Assembly (NCBI GenBank): GCA_963750065.1
Contig: CAVVPK010000041.1
Location: forward strand, 3,408 to 67,407
From: CAVSRC01 sp963750065
GTDB lineage: Bacteria > Pseudomonadota > Alphaproteobacteria > Rhizobiales > Kaistiaceae
DNA: 64,000 bases
Direction of reading: 5' to 3'
A program made the translations under genes and the position numbers. The notes below the pieces were generated by a model. It did no database searches and was not told the DNA's origin. It saw nothing but the letters and a program-made list of their open reading frames with translations. Of the stretch, positions 16,761-25,554 are shown piece by piece (the first letter of the stretch is position 1; every line of letters begins with the position of its first letter).

Positions 16761-19700
16761 ATGCTGCTGCACCCGGCTCGATCCAGAGCAAACCCGAAAT
16801 GCGTGGCAATACTTGCGTTCGCGGCGCTCATGCTGAGCGGCCTGGCGGATGCGGCCACCGCCCAGACATCATCGATCATGGCGCCGGGCGACACGATCGT
16901 GACCGGCTTTCCCGGTATCACGACGCCGACGCCGCCGTTTCCATCCGGCAACCCTATCGATGAGACCTTCATCGACGTCAACGGGCCGTCGATGCAGATC
17001 CAGCGGCCGCAGCCTGCAGGACCGCCGAGCGGACAGTTGATCAATTCGCCTACAGTCTTTTCGGCGCCGGCCAGCGCGGTCGGCGAAGTCTTCCCCATCG
17101 CCCTCGACGATCTGCCGGCGCCGGACATCTATCTCGGCGCCACATCCGCCTTCGGCATCCAGATCGTCGCGCCGGACAAGGACGGCGACGGCCGACCCGA
17201 GCGCATCACGCACGGCGAGCCTGATGCCAAATTCATGGACGGCCAGTGGGGCCAGGGCGGCGCGCCGGGCAGCATCTATCGCGTCGACGGCACGTCCGGC
17301 GACATCACCCTGTTCGCCACCATCGGCGCCAATGCCGGGCCCGGCCTCGGAGACATCGTCTACGACCGGGTGAGTCAGCAGTTCTTCGTGTCCGATCTGG
17401 ATACCGGGCTGATCTATCGTCTTGATTCGACCGGCCTGATCATCGACACATTCGATCACGGCCTCAACGGCCGACCCAATGACGGGCTGGCGCCGGTCGC
17501 CGACGACGGCAGCACGATGGACATCACCTCGCCGGCGTTCGATTCGACGAACCCAGCGACCTGGGGCTTCACCCAGCCCGAGCGGCGGGTGGGCGCTATG
17601 GCCATCCACGGCGGGCGCCTCTACTATGCCGTCGCCAAGCCGCTGCAGATCTGGTCCGTCGGCATCAACCTCGACGGTTCGTTCGCCAACGATGCGCGCT
17701 GGGAGCTCGACGTCACCGGTCTGGCCAGCGACAACCCGATCACCAGCATGCTCTTCGACGGGCAGGGCAGGATGGTGCTTGCCCAGCGCGGCGAGCAGCG
17801 CGGCAGCTACGACTACTCGGTCTTCGCCGATCCGATGAAGTCGTCGGTGGTGCGCTACACGCGCGAGGTGCCTGACGATCCTTCGACACCCAGCACATGG
17901 GTCCAAGTGCCCGACCAGTACGCCATCGGCTTCCGCCCCGACGGGCTGAACACCGACGGTGGCGTGGCGCTCACCTACGCCTTCGATAGCCAGGGCCTGC
18001 CGCGCCAGGATTCCTGCGGCCAGTATCTGTGGACGACCGGAGAATCGCTGCGCGACGACCCAGCGCTTGCCGCTGAGCTTGCCGCCGGCGGGCCGGCCAA
18101 TGTGGACGGCCTGCAGGGCAATGACATCTCGCTCGTGCGCCCGGCGAACGACCCGCCGTTCCAGTCCTACTTCACCGACTATGACGGCCAGTTCACCGAT
18201 TCCCAGGCCCAGGGCCATATGGGCGACGTCGCGATCCTGCGGCCCTGCCAGGGCGGCTACGGCTACATTCCGCCGTACTTCCCGCCGCCGGGCTACGGCC
18301 CGCCGCCGCCAGACGGCTTCAACCTGAGGCTCGATAAGCGGGCTGATCCGAAGACCTGCGACGTGACCGGCACGGGCTTCGACTGCCACTACACGATCCG
18401 TGTCACCAACACCGGCCCCGGCTTCTATTGGGGACCGATCACAGTCGACGACTGGTTCCCGACCAGCCCATCCGGCGCGTCGGTGACCTTCAACCCGTCG
18501 CCACCCTGGACCTGCGGTGCTACCGGCCCGTCGCAATATGCGTGCAGCTATCCTGCCGTGCCGCTATGGCCGGGCGACAGCGTCGACCTGCACGTCAACG
18601 TCGACCTGCCGGCGGACGCCAATCTGTGCAACCTGCCCAATGTCGCTCAGCTCGACTGGGCGCCGGGGTGGGGCGACGCTAATCCGTCCGACGACGCGGC
18701 CTATGCCACCGCGCTGGTCCCGAACCGCCGGTGCGAGCCGCCGCGTGGCGACAGGACCAATCTGAAGATCGAGAAGCGTGGCCTGAAGGTCTGCAAGGAC
18801 CAGGGAAGCAACTGGGCGTGCCTGTACGCGATCACCGTGACCAATACCGGCCCCGGAGAGTACACTGGCGACATCGTCGTCGGTGATACGATGTCGGTCG
18901 CGGACCCGATCGCCTTCGCGCCCGCCCCGTGGAGCTGCACGAATCCCGGACCGGGGCACACCTGCACCTTGCCGCAGGCGGCTTTGCCCGACGGCGGCGG
19001 CGGTCATCTCGATCCAGGCCACAGCGTGGGCCTTGTGATCGGCGTGCTGGTGCCCAAGGCGGCGCAGGTCAAGGCCGAGGCATGCACGGTGAGCAACCAG
19101 CAAAGATCACCCAGGCGCCCGGCGGGTCCCCGATGAACGTCAACCCCGGCGACGATGTCTCCGCCGTGGTCGAATCGGCGACACCGGGACGGAACTGCGA
19201 GCCTCTCGGCAAGCAGTCCGACCTGTCGATCACCAAGCGTGGTCTCTCCTGCCGGCCCTATGCCGGGCCGACGCCACAGTCCGGGCAAGCCGGGCTTGCC
19301 GTCAGCAGGCAATCCTTGGCGTGCCTGTTCGCGATCACCGTCCACAACAACGGACCCGACGCCTACTCCGGCGCCTTGAAGATCAAGGACCACTTCGTCG
19401 GGTTCACGCCACTGCCGCCTTCGCCAATCTTCGCACCGCCAGTCTGCACGCCTGACGGCAGCGGTGGCTACGATTGCGCGGTGGCCGGGACCATCGCCAG
19501 CGGCCAGACCACGCCGCCACTGGTGGTCGGCGTGCTGGTGCCCGACGACGGACAGACATGCGACATCACCAACCAGGCGTCGATCACCCTGCCGCTTGGC
19601 GGCTCGCCGCAGAATACCAACGCCGGCAACGACACGGCACAGGCGAGCCTGCACGTGCCCTCGACGAAATGCGCGCAGCCGCAGCAGATCCAGGTGTGTC

Positions 19701-20227
19701 CGGTGCAGAGCCGCATGCCGGGTGGAGAATGCTGCCCGAACGGCGAGACGTGGAACGGGCGTGCCTGCTCGGGCCCGAAGTCCGCTGCGCCGCCGCCGCT
19801 GCGGGTCGCGCCCAAGTGCCCGACGGGCACCCATGGCACGCCACCGAACTGCGTGCGCAATCTCTGCCCGCAAGGCACGCACGGGCGTTACCCGAACTGC
19901 CAGCCCAACGTGTGCCCGAAGGGGACCTACGGCCGCTATCCGCATTGCGTGTCGCGGACCCCGCCGGTCCATAGGCTGTGCCCGCGCGGAACCCACGGCA
20001 CGTACCCGAACTGCGTGCGCAACGTGTGTCCGCTGGGGACCTACGGCACGTACCCGCATTGTGTGAAGCGGCCAACGATCAACCGGGTGCCGAAACTCGT
20101 CTGCCCGAAGGGGACCTATGGCCGCTATCCGCATTGCGTGAAGCGGCCGGTGCCGGGTCCAACGCTCCAGATCAATCCGAATCTGAAGCTGCTGGTCCCG
20201 CCGACGCGGCCGCCGACCATCAGGTAA
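16761..20227 (+). CDS. Large secreted propeller/DUF11 protein with Cys-rich C-terminal repeats, one apparent frameshift
   Basis: ATG 16761 follows AAGGAGGATTCG, an excellent ribosome-binding site. The signal peptide is CVAILAFAALMLSGLADAAT then AQ. Residues of about 90-480 contain propeller-like segments (GSIYRVDGTSGDITLFA, DRVSQQFFVSDLDTGLIYRL, GGRLYYAVAKPLQIWSV). After a Pro/Gly/Tyr linker (YIPPYFPPPGYGPPPP) come three DUF11-like Ig-type repeats, each opening with LRLDKR, LKIEKRG or LSITKRG and holding a VTNTGP-like motif. The C-terminus has six CPxGTxGxYPxC repeats. The frame breaks near 19098-19100 (CAGCAAAG where CAG-GCA-AAG is expected); one base restores about 1155 residues. Likely extracellular structural or adhesion role, inferred from architecture only. 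A hairpin follows the stop. Confidence 0.75.
19817..20137 (+). repeat. Six in-frame CPxGTxGxYPxC coding repeats
   Basis: Units of 36 nt start at 19817, 19865, 19913, 19979, 20027 and 20102. Each encodes Cys-Pro-x-Gly-Thr-x-Gly-x-(Tyr/Pro)-Pro-x-Cys, followed by Val or Gln and a basic spacer. Two Cys per unit suggest an internal disulphide. The first three starts are 48 nt apart, showing an underlying 16-residue period. Confidence 0.9.
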
Positions 20228-20251
20228 TCCGGCGGACATAGACGGAACTGA

Positions 20252-20279
20252 CGAAGGGCGGCCGCGCGGTCGCCCTTCG
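20252..20279 (+). terminator. Hairpin downstream of the secreted-protein gene
   Basis: CGAAGGGCG (20252-20260) pairs exactly with CGCCCTTCG (20271-20279) around a 10-base loop, 25 bp after the stop. No T-tract follows, so it may be a Rho-dependent or mRNA-end-stabilising structure rather than a classic terminator. The rest of 20280-20520 holds no recognised gene. Confidence 0.55.
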
Positions 20280-20520
20280 CGCCTGGCGAAGGCGGATGGT
20301 CGCTTCCGGCTCAGCTCCCCCCGGCTGAGTCAGCCATGAGTCGGTCAACCTCCGACGTCAGCTCAGGATCAACCTGAGAAGTGAAGTTCCACGGCGGTCA
20401 CGTCCGGTCTCGGCGGGACCTCTGACATCACCTATCGCAAGCGGCACCACGGGTCTGCCAATTGTCGGCGGCATTGGTGCTCTTCGAGCTGAGGCCGATG
20501 GACCGGCTCCAGAGGGTCGT

Positions 20521-21252
20521 TTGATGGAGCGTTCCGATATCCTGACCACCATGGGCGAACTCAAGCTCTACGGCATGAAGGCTGCCTTCGACGAGATCAT
20601 CGCCACTGCCGTCAAACGCCAGCACGAGCCCCAGCGCATCGTCGGTGACCTGCTCACCGCCGAGATCGCCGAGAAGCAGGCCCGTTCGATCAAGTACCAG
20701 ATCACCACAGCCAAGCTGCCGTTGGCCAAGGACCTCGAAGACTTCGTCTTCGACGGCGCCCCAATCAATGAGACCCTGGTCCGCGACCTCGCCGGCGGCG
20801 AGTTCCTCGCTCACCAGCGCAACGTCGTCCTGGTCGGCGGTACTGGCACCGGAAAGACCCACCTCGCCATCGCCATTGCCCGTGCCTGCATCCGTGACGG
20901 TGCCCGTGGCCGCTTCTTCAATGTTGTCGACCTCGTCAACAAGCTCGAGGCCGAAGGCCGGGCCGGCCGCCAGGGCCGTATGGCCGACTACCTGTCCCGA
21001 AAGAACTTCATCATCCTCGACGAGCTCGGCTATCTGCCTTTTGCCCAGTCCGGCGGCCAGCTCCTCTTCCACCTGATCAGCCGGCTCTACGAGCAGTCCT
21101 CCGTCATCGTCACCACCAACCTCGCCTTCGGCGAATGGCCCAGCGTTTTCGGTGACGCCAAGATGACGACCGCGCTCCTCGATCGCCTCACTCATCACTG
21201 CGACATCGTCGAGACCGGCAACGAAAGCCGGCGCTTCAAAAACCGCGCCTGA
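20521..21252 (+). CDS. istB: Orphan IstB-type ATPase (IS21 remnant)
   Basis: Walker A is GGTGTGKTH, Walker B is FIILDELGY, and the family block VTTNLAFGEWPSVFGDAKMT is followed by LLDRLTHHCDIVETGNESRR. It differs clearly from the istB at 3698, so it belongs to another IS21 element. No istA lies upstream: the preceding 240 bp do not encode a recognisable IstA C-terminus. The 3' flank (CGCAGCCGCTCGCTCG and GGGGTCAGAATTGGG) matches the mini-element at 55656-55842. The gene itself looks intact at 243 residues, but the element cannot be autonomous. Confidence 0.9.
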   Translation: MMERSDILTTMGELKLYGMKAAFDEIIATAVKRQHEPQRIVGDLLTAEIAEKQARSIKYQITTAKLPLAKDLEDFVFDGAPINETLVRDLAGGEFLAHQRNVVLVGGTGTGKTHLAIAIARACIRDGARGRFFNVVDLVNKLEAEGRAGRQGRMADYLSRKNFIILDELGYLPFAQSGGQLLFHLISRLYEQSSVIVTTNLAFGEWPSVFGDAKMTTALLDRLTHHCDIVETGNESRRFKNRA

Positions 21253-21257
21253 TCCAT

Positions 21258-21312
21258 CCGCAGCCGCTCGCTCGCGGCTGCTACCAAGGGGTCAGAATTG
21301 GGCGCAGATCCG
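21258..21312 (+). repeat. IS21-type right-end segment downstream of orphan istB
   Basis: Contains CGCAGCCGCTCGCTCG, CGGCTGCTAC and GGGGTCAGAATTGGG then GCAGATCCGG. The same order is seen at 55735-55817. The outermost part ending TGACA is missing because the IS110 gene follows immediately. Confidence 0.6.
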
Positions 21313-21329
21313 GCAACTGTGTTTTGCGG

Positions 21330-22259
21330 TCAAGCTCGGAAGGGCTGTTGATCCCTGATGACGGCGTTGAGGATGGTGAGGAGTTTGCGGGCAACGGCAA
21401 TGATGGCGACCTTGGCGGGTTTTCCGGCGTCGATGAGGCGTTTGTAGAAGGCGATGAAGCGTGGAGCGTGGTGGACGGCACTGAAGGCGGCGACGTAGAG
21501 GGCGTTGCGGACGCGCTTGCGACCGCCGTGGATAGAGCGCTGGCCGCGACGGGTGCCGCTGTCATTGTTGAAGGGCGCCAGGCCAGCGAGAGCGGTCAGT
21601 TGGCGGGGCGGACGCCGGCCGAGTTCGGGCAGCAGGGCGAGGAGGACGGTGGCGGTGACCGGGCCGACGCCGGGGACGGAGACAAGCAGGCGGCGGTCGC
21701 GGTCGAGATCGGCGGCGGCGGCAATGGCCGCGGCGATCTTCGCATTGAGGGCTTCGATCGCCGCATCGAGCCAGGCGATGTGGTCAGCGATGCTGTCGAG
21801 CGCGACGGGATCGGAGCATTCGCTGCGGCGGGTGCGTTCCTGCTGGCGGATGGCGACGAGCTGGTCGCGGCGCTTGCTGAGAAGGGCGAGGCGTTCGCGC
21901 TCCTCGTCCCTGTCGTCCTGCGGCGGCGGGCACAGGGATTGGGCCATGACCGCCAGCATGCGGGCGTCGACGGCGTCGGTCTTGGCAAGGAAGCCGGCGG
22001 CGCGGGCGAAGTCGCGGGCTCGGCTGGGATTGACGCGGGCGAAGCGAACGCCGGCGGCGGCGAGAGCCTGTCTGAGGACACGGTCGTAGTGGCCGGTTGC
22101 CTCGAACAGCACGAAGGCGTCACGCTGCGCCCAGCCTTCGATGAGGCCGGCGAGCGCTGCAGCAGTGTTATCGAGTTGCTGCGGCATTGCGGTGGGGTCG
22201 AAGATGTCGAGATGCCTTTTGGAGACATCGATTCCGATGAAGCCAGGGGCTATGATCAT
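21330..22259 (-). CDS. IS110-family DEDD transposase, second copy type
   Basis: DEDD motifs are FIGIDVSKRHLDIFD, VLFEATGHYDRVLRQ and KTDAVDARMLAVM. The C-terminal part holds LLVSVPGVGPVTATVLLALL, ALAGLAPFNNDSGTRRGQ and the GGRKRVRNALYVAAF segment with conserved small residues. ATG 22259 (MIIAPGFIGIDVSKR) follows AGGGATAGGCACC; an upstream ATG at 22328 lies in poor context. The length of 309 residues is normal for the shorter IS110 group. It is only distantly similar to the copy at 6794. It appears inserted between two IS21-type end fragments. Confidence 0.9.
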   Translation of the reverse strand: MIIAPGFIGIDVSKRHLDIFDPTAMPQQLDNTAAALAGLIEGWAQRDAFVLFEATGHYDRVLRQALAAAGVRFARVNPSRARDFARAAGFLAKTDAVDARMLAVMAQSLCPPPQDDRDEERERLALLSKRRDQLVAIRQQERTRRSECSDPVALDSIADHIAWLDAAIEALNAKIAAAIAAAADLDRDRRLLVSVPGVGPVTATVLLALLPELGRRPPRQLTALAGLAPFNNDSGTRRGQRSIHGGRKRVRNALYVAAFSAVHHAPRFIAFYKRLIDAGKPAKVAIIAVARKLLTILNAVIRDQQPFRA

Positions 22260-22425
22260 GGTGCCTATCCCTGTGCTGCGAGGTCCGTTGCAACCGGCCT
22301 CGGTCAACTGTCCAGGTTGGGTGTTCAAGGGCGGGCGGGGATCAAGACCGGATCGCGGTCTTCAAAGACCAGGGGTCCAACGATCTCCCGCCCGCACCCT
22401 CATCTTGGCACATCCTCGACACACA

Positions 22426-22452
22426 GGGGTCCCGTTCCAACGCCGATTGACA
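22426..22452 (-). repeat. IS21-type terminus, inverted
   Basis: Read on the minus strand it begins TGTCAATCGGCGTTGGAACG and ends GGACCCC. All 27 bases are identical to the left end of the mini-element at 55656-55682, showing that both come from one IS21-type element. Confidence 0.8.
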
Positions 22453-22609
22453 CTTGTCGCCTCCGAATCTCTTCGGAAGCCAATGAATCATCCCCAGCCC
22501 GCGGCCGCGAGCACCTTGTTCAACAGCCTGCTAACGCCTTGCTTTTGAGACCGCGATCGTGCGACTATTAAGGGTTGCAGGATCCTTGGTAAGGGATTGA
22601 TGATACGTG

Positions 22610-23053
22610 ATGTTTCAGTCTGACGGGATAATTGTTGCCAATTTGCGAGTGACTGCGTCGGAAGACTTCGCAGGCGAAACGGTCATCCTCCATTTCGACC
22701 ATGGGACGTATTTTTCCTTGCGCGGCAGCGCCGGGACGATTTGGTCGCTTCTGCAAGAGCCGACAAGTGTCAGCGCGATCATCGCGGTCTCGCGGGCACT
22801 CGGTGGTTCGTTGCCGAGCGATTTCGAGGCCACGCTGTCGTCTTTTGTTGGAAAGCTGATCGAACACGACCTAGTCACTGGCTCGCCGGGGCCGGAAAAA
22901 GCACTCGTCCTGTCGGCTGACGCAATTGCCAGCTTGGCGGAGCCCCCAAACCTCGAAATCTATACCGACCTTTCCGAGCTCATCACCATGGACCCGGTGC
23001 ATGAGATTGACGTTTTGACCGGGTGGCCGGCTCCGCCGAGAGAAGGGAAGTAA
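22610..23053 (+). CDS. PqqD-like protein (RiPP recognition element type)
   Basis: The first 85 or so residues follow the PqqD fold: GIIVANLRVTASEDFAGETV, ILHFDHGTYFSLRGSAGTIW and SFVGKLIEHDLV. PqqD-like proteins bind leader peptides in RiPP pathways and accompany HprK-related kinases of unknown function. The C-terminal tail (LEIYTDLSELITMDPVHEID then VLTGWPAPP) is acidic and resembles the tail seen in the HprK-associated subgroup. ATG 22610 or GTG 22607 may be the start; AAGGGA lies about 15 bp upstream. It is followed 13 bp later by the kinase gene, forming the first gene of a five-gene operon. No precursor peptide was convincingly identified. Confidence 0.8.
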   Translation: MFQSDGIIVANLRVTASEDFAGETVILHFDHGTYFSLRGSAGTIWSLLQEPTSVSAIIAVSRALGGSLPSDFEATLSSFVGKLIEHDLVTGSPGPEKALVLSADAIASLAEPPNLEIYTDLSELITMDPVHEIDVLTGWPAPPREGK

Positions 23054-23066
23054 CGGTAACTGGGCG

Positions 23067-24134
23067 ATGAACTCCTCGCAGCTCGGCGAATCCGGCGCTC
23101 ACCCGCAATCTCCCAACATCGGCACCCTCGTTGCACGAGCGCTCGCCTACGCGCGACAGCATGGGACGCGACGCGCCACCACTGATTTCGGACCGGTGCG
23201 GCTGGAGATCGAAGTCTGCGGCAGCGTACTTAGCGGTGTCGCCCTCGATCCGCTCCGTCACGCCACGGTCGATGCAGCAGCGCCTGCTGATCTCCATCTG
23301 GTAATGATCGATAGTCGCGAGACCTGCATTGGCGGTCCCACGCTTGAGAGCTTGGCGGCGCTGAATGGGAGCGGCCAGCCCCCAGCCAACGACGGGCGCC
23401 GATCCAGGTTGACGATCCATGAGGCGTTGAGGACTTGCTGTTTCATCGATGCGGATGCGCGTGAGATCATTGTCTGGTTTGATGATGCGACCGCGGTTCC
23501 GGAGTGGGTCGTATACGACCAGATTCGCAATGCCCTGCACTGGCTCTCCTACGAACGGGCTTTCGGTCTGTTTCACGCCGCCGCACTAAAGCTGGGCGGC
23601 GTCGGTTGCTTGATTACCGGCAAGAGCGGATCGGGCAAGTCAACCTTGACCGCGGTGGCTGTCGCCGCCGGGTTCGATACCGCAGGCGACGATTTCGTTC
23701 TGGTCGAAACCACGCCGGTGCCGCGCGTGCATGCCGTGTTCGACACGGTCAAGCTCGATGAGGGCAGCTTGGCGCGCGTCCCGCAATTCCGACCATCAAT
23801 CAGGGCATCGCAGCGAGCCGATGACAAGGGCATCGTCCACCTGTCTGACACGGGAAGCCGCGATCGGATCGCCACGAATTTTCCTTTGCACGCGATTTTG
23901 CATGCGTGTCTGACCGGCCGCCAGTCAAGCCGCATCGTCAGGGCCGCACCTGTGCAGGTCTTCCGCGCTCTGGCGCCGTCTACCCTCAAGTTGCTACGCT
24001 CTCAGGGCAGGCAGGTCTCAGCCAACTGCGCGAAACTGGTCGAACGCTTGGCGACGTACACGTTCGAGATTGGCACGGATGTCGATGTGGCGGTCGCCGA
24101 GCTTGCCGGGTTCATGAATGGGCTCGAGCAATGA
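23067..24134 (+). CDS. HprK-related serine kinase-like ATPase
   Basis: The C-terminal half carries the HPr-kinase-like P-loop LITGKSGSGKSTLTAVAVAA, followed by the metal-binding-like AGDDFVLVE and, further on, LHAILHACLTG. An N-terminal domain of about 170 residues precedes it (VVYDQIRNALHWLSYERAFG is conserved just before the P-loop). Such proteins occur beside PqqD-like and NTP_transf_5 proteins. In lasso-peptide clusters, related kinases phosphorylate the peptide C-terminus (paeninodin, pseudomycoidin). The stop overlaps the next start as ATGA, so translation is coupled. The target here is unknown. Confidence 0.8.
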   Translation: MNSSQLGESGAHPQSPNIGTLVARALAYARQHGTRRATTDFGPVRLEIEVCGSVLSGVALDPLRHATVDAAAPADLHLVMIDSRETCIGGPTLESLAALNGSGQPPANDGRRSRLTIHEALRTCCFIDADAREIIVWFDDATAVPEWVVYDQIRNALHWLSYERAFGLFHAAALKLGGVGCLITGKSGSGKSTLTAVAVAAGFDTAGDDFVLVETTPVPRVHAVFDTVKLDEGSLARVPQFRPSIRASQRADDKGIVHLSDTGSRDRIATNFPLHAILHACLTGRQSSRIVRAAPVQVFRALAPSTLKLLRSQGRQVSANCAKLVERLATYTFEIGTDVDVAVAELAGFMNGLEQ

Positions 24135-24862
24135 GCCACAGCGTTTCAGTCATAGTTCCGGCGTGGAACATGGCGCGGTTTTTGCCCGACGCAGTCACTT
24201 CTGTTCCGCCGGTTCACGAGATTCTTATTGTAGTGGGCGAGTCGGACGACAATACATTGGCGGTCGCCGAGGGGCTTGCCGCAAAGCGCAGAGACATCCA
24301 TGTGTCGTCGGTGCCAAATAGAGGGCCGGCGATTGCGCGAAATGTCGGACTGCGTCAGGCGACAGGCGATGTCATCGCGTTCAACGATGCCGATGACATC
24401 TGGCCGCAGGGCAAGCTCGCCCTGCAACTCGCGCGGCTCGACGGCGAACCGCGATTTGACGTTGTGTCGGGGTTGGTGACCTCCTTCGCGGAGCTCGATC
24501 GCAGCACTCTTGCTCCCGCAGAGGGCTCCCGTGTCGAAACGCAATTTGCACACAACGTCGGCACCACGATTTTTCAGCGCTCCGTGTTCGATCGCATCGG
24601 GCTGTTCGATGAATCGTTGAGGTACGCGGAGGATTGGGACTTGATGCTGCGGATCGTCGAGGCCGATGTCTCTTTTGTCATCCTCAATACGCCGACCCTC
24701 TATTACCGCCGGCACGCTGATTCCATGATGGCGCGTGACGATCCGCGCAAGAAGAGCGATCTTGCGCGCGCATTCGCGCTGTCGCTGGCGCGCCGCCGCA
24801 AGCTCGGTCTGACAGTCGCGCCAGTATCATTTGATCGCCATTTTGAGGCGCCGCCGCGATGA
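24131..24862 (+). CDS. Family 2 glycosyltransferase
   Basis: GT-A fold with the N-terminal VSVIVPAWNMARFLPDAV, the nucleotide-binding NRGPAIARNVGLRQATGD and the DxD-type motif AFNDADDIWP. A catalytic-base ED is in YAEDWDLMLRIVE. The 243-residue soluble enzyme has no membrane segment. It starts at ATG 24131 overlapping the kinase stop, and its own stop overlaps the next glycosyltransferase start (ATGA), so it is strictly coupled to the PqqD/HprK operon. Donor and acceptor are unknown. Confidence 0.88.
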   Translation: MSHSVSVIVPAWNMARFLPDAVTSVPPVHEILIVVGESDDNTLAVAEGLAAKRRDIHVSSVPNRGPAIARNVGLRQATGDVIAFNDADDIWPQGKLALQLARLDGEPRFDVVSGLVTSFAELDRSTLAPAEGSRVETQFAHNVGTTIFQRSVFDRIGLFDESLRYAEDWDLMLRIVEADVSFVILNTPTLYYRRHADSMMARDDPRKKSDLARAFALSLARRRKLGLTVAPVSFDRHFEAPPR

Positions 24863-25554
24863 CCATCTCGGTGCTGATTCCCGCATATAATGCCGAGCGC
24901 ACGCTTGCTGAGACCCTGGCGAGCGTGCTCGGTCAAACGCAGCCGCCCGATGAAGTTATCGTTGTCGACGACGGCTCGACCGACCGCACGGCAGAGGTCG
25001 TGACCGCTGCGTCGAAATCGATCCAGCTCATCAGGCAAGCCAATCGAGGAGCTGCCGCGGCCCTCAATGTCGGGATTCAGCACGCGAGAGGCGATCTGCT
25101 CGCCTTTGTCGATGCTGACGACCTGTGGGAACACGACAAACTCGCTGCGCAAGCCCAGGTTCTGGCTGAAAAGCCCGAACTAGACGGCGTGACGGGTCAT
25201 TTCCGCACGTTTCTTTGCCCGACCAACGACGAGGAAACCAACAGAAGATACCGCATTCCCGACGGCCCCGAGCCATGTTGGCTTTTGGGAGCGATGCTGC
25301 TGCGGCGGCATTGCTTCGTGGGCATGAAGCCGTTCGCTGAGAACTTGACGGCCGGGTATCACATCGATTGGTACGACCGCACACGTGCGGCTGGTGCCGT
25401 AATAAGCATGATCCCGAACATCGTGCTGCACCGGCGCATTCATCCCGGCAGCCTGAGTCATCGCTCGCGCCAGCGCGACGTATCCATGGTGGAAATGGCG
25501 CGCAGGGCGATCGTGCGACGGCGAGCCGGCGTCGGTGCCAACCATGAGGCGTGA
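24859..25554 (+). CDS. Family 2 glycosyltransferase
   Basis: A second GT-A enzyme starting TISVLIPAYNAERTLAETLA, with EVIVVDDGSTDRTAEVV, NRGAAAALNVGIQHARGD and the DxD motif AFVDADDLWE. It is 231 residues, about the size of its neighbour but of different sequence. The C-terminal half (GAMLLRRHCFVGMKPFAEN, IHPGSLSHRSRQRDVSM) fits this group. Overlaps the previous gene by 4 bp and the next by about 11 bp, so all five genes of the operon are translationally linked. Confidence 0.88.
   Translation: MTISVLIPAYNAERTLAETLASVLGQTQPPDEVIVVDDGSTDRTAEVVTAASKSIQLIRQANRGAAAALNVGIQHARGDLLAFVDADDLWEHDKLAAQAQVLAEKPELDGVTGHFRTFLCPTNDEETNRRYRIPDGPEPCWLLGAMLLRRHCFVGMKPFAENLTAGYHIDWYDRTRAAGAVISMIPNIVLHRRIHPGSLSHRSRQRDVSMVEMARRAIVRRRAGVGANHEA

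Noticed and set aside
16869..18536. Minus-strand open frame of about 555 codons opposite the secreted protein gene
   Set aside because: Antisense product without features; the sense frame has a signal peptide, good ribosome-binding site and repeat domains.
20280..20520. Possible istA C-terminus before the orphan istB
   Set aside because: None of the three plus-strand frames gives recognisable IstA residues, and stops interrupt them; the upstream gene appears to be absent.
22483..22548. A 21-residue frame (MNHPQPAAASTLFNSLLTPC then F) just upstream of the PqqD-like gene as a RiPP precursor
   Set aside because: No ribosome-binding site and no leader-type conserved residues were seen, and it lies next to an IS21 terminus. 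Kept only as a weak candidate.
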